Shown here: piece by piece, positions 41,785-41,846 of the stretch
Layout: the number at the start of each line of letters is the position of its first letter
Numbering within the stretch: the first letter of the stretch is position 1
Assembly: GCA_026390135.1 (NCBI GenBank)
Contig: JAPLGN010000039.1
Coordinates: 1 to 41,846 of the forward strand
DNA length: 41,846 nucleotides
Direction of reading: 5' to 3'
DNA from: Campylobacterales bacterium
GTDB lineage: Bacteria > Campylobacterota > Campylobacteria > Campylobacterales > Sulfurimonadaceae
Program-made: the position numbers and the translations under genes
The notes under the pieces: generated by a model
What the model was told of the DNA's origin: nothing
Databases searched by the model: none
Seen by the model: the letters and a program-made list of their open reading frames with translations, nothing else

Positions 41785-41846
41785 ATGAAGCGTGCATTAC
41801 TCAGTGTCAGTGATAAAAGTAATATCGTAGAATTCGCTAAATCTCT
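41785..41846 (+). CDS. purH: Start of bifunctional AICAR transformylase / IMP cyclohydrolase (partial)
   Basis: The final 20 codons read MKRALLSVSDKSNIVEFAKS, the typical PurH opening (RALLSVSDK...EFA), where the IMP cyclohydrolase domain begins. PurH carries out the last two steps of purine synthesis. It is cut by the window edge. Its ribosome site and start, AAAGGAACTGCATG, nearly repeat those of the preceding membrane-protein gene. Confidence 0.88.
   Translation, partial: MKRALLSVSDKSNIVEFAKS

Noticed and set aside
1-41846. CRISPR arrays, insertion sequences, prophage or integrase genes
   Set aside because: No regularly spaced repeats, transposase motifs or phage genes were seen on either strand.

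Overview
The window reads as ordinary chromosome from a Campylobacterota (formerly Epsilonproteobacteria) genome, most like the free-living sulfur-oxidising Sulfurimonas/Sulfuricurvum group. Three gene orders known from Campylobacter and relatives support this: lysA-HAD-pheA-hisC-fliF-fliG-fliH-dxs, cheY-prmA-ftsH-(Psd-like)-pssA, and serS next to the flagellar TPR gene pflB. The genus is inference. Coding density is very high, start-stop overlaps are frequent, and TTG/GTG starts are common. I see no insertion sequence, prophage, CRISPR array or rRNA.

Layout. 1-8380 (+): end of lysA, a HAD-like protein, pheA, hisC, the flagellar base genes fliF/fliG/fliH, and dxs. 8361-11239: pgeF (-), a tRNA-Pro(GGG) whose 3' end is tandemly duplicated, and a chemoreceptor with a C-terminal zinc-binding CZB domain (-). 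11397-15668 (+): a tight operon of an OvoA-type sulfoxide synthase without its methyltransferase domain, a PLP C-S lyase, a DUF4010/MgtC-type membrane protein and a UPF0306 flavin-fold protein. This is a candidate thiol-histidine (ovothiol-like) pathway. 15766-18511: a 56-residue Cys protein (-), dimeric dUTPase (+), and lpxL-waaC for LPS (-). 18576-25375 (+): a PDC-type sensor membrane protein, hisH, hisA, cheY, prmA, ftsH, a Psd-like protein lacking the usual pyruvoyl serine, and pssA.

25401-29960 (-): pflB, serS and a MetF-family protein. 30012-31388 (+): serB, an unknown 113-aa protein, and a periplasmic c-type cytochrome followed by a clear terminator. 31484-35888 (-): a translationally coupled operon mlaE(STAS)-mlaF-mlaD-lipoprotein-pfkA, which joins lipid transport to a phosphofructokinase. 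35953-39205 (+): a zinc-uptake-like cluster with a small His/Cys protein, an outer-membrane barrel, a ZnuA-like binding protein and a ZnuB-like permease, but no ATPase. 39211-39932 (+): a textbook sigma-54 promoter driving an S11 peptidase-like protein that lacks its SxxK nucleophile motif. 39921-40910 (-): antitoxin, MazF toxin and a shortened inosine/uracil DNA glycosylase, with a palindrome over the promoter. 41041-41846 (+): an AT-rich membrane protein, then the start of purH.

Nothing here is certainly a new system. The points most worth following are the ovoA/lyase operon, the sigma-54-driven SxxK-less S11 protein, the ATPase-less zinc cluster, the toxin-antitoxin-glycosylase operon and the Psd-like protein. 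All calls come from reading the sequence without database searches.
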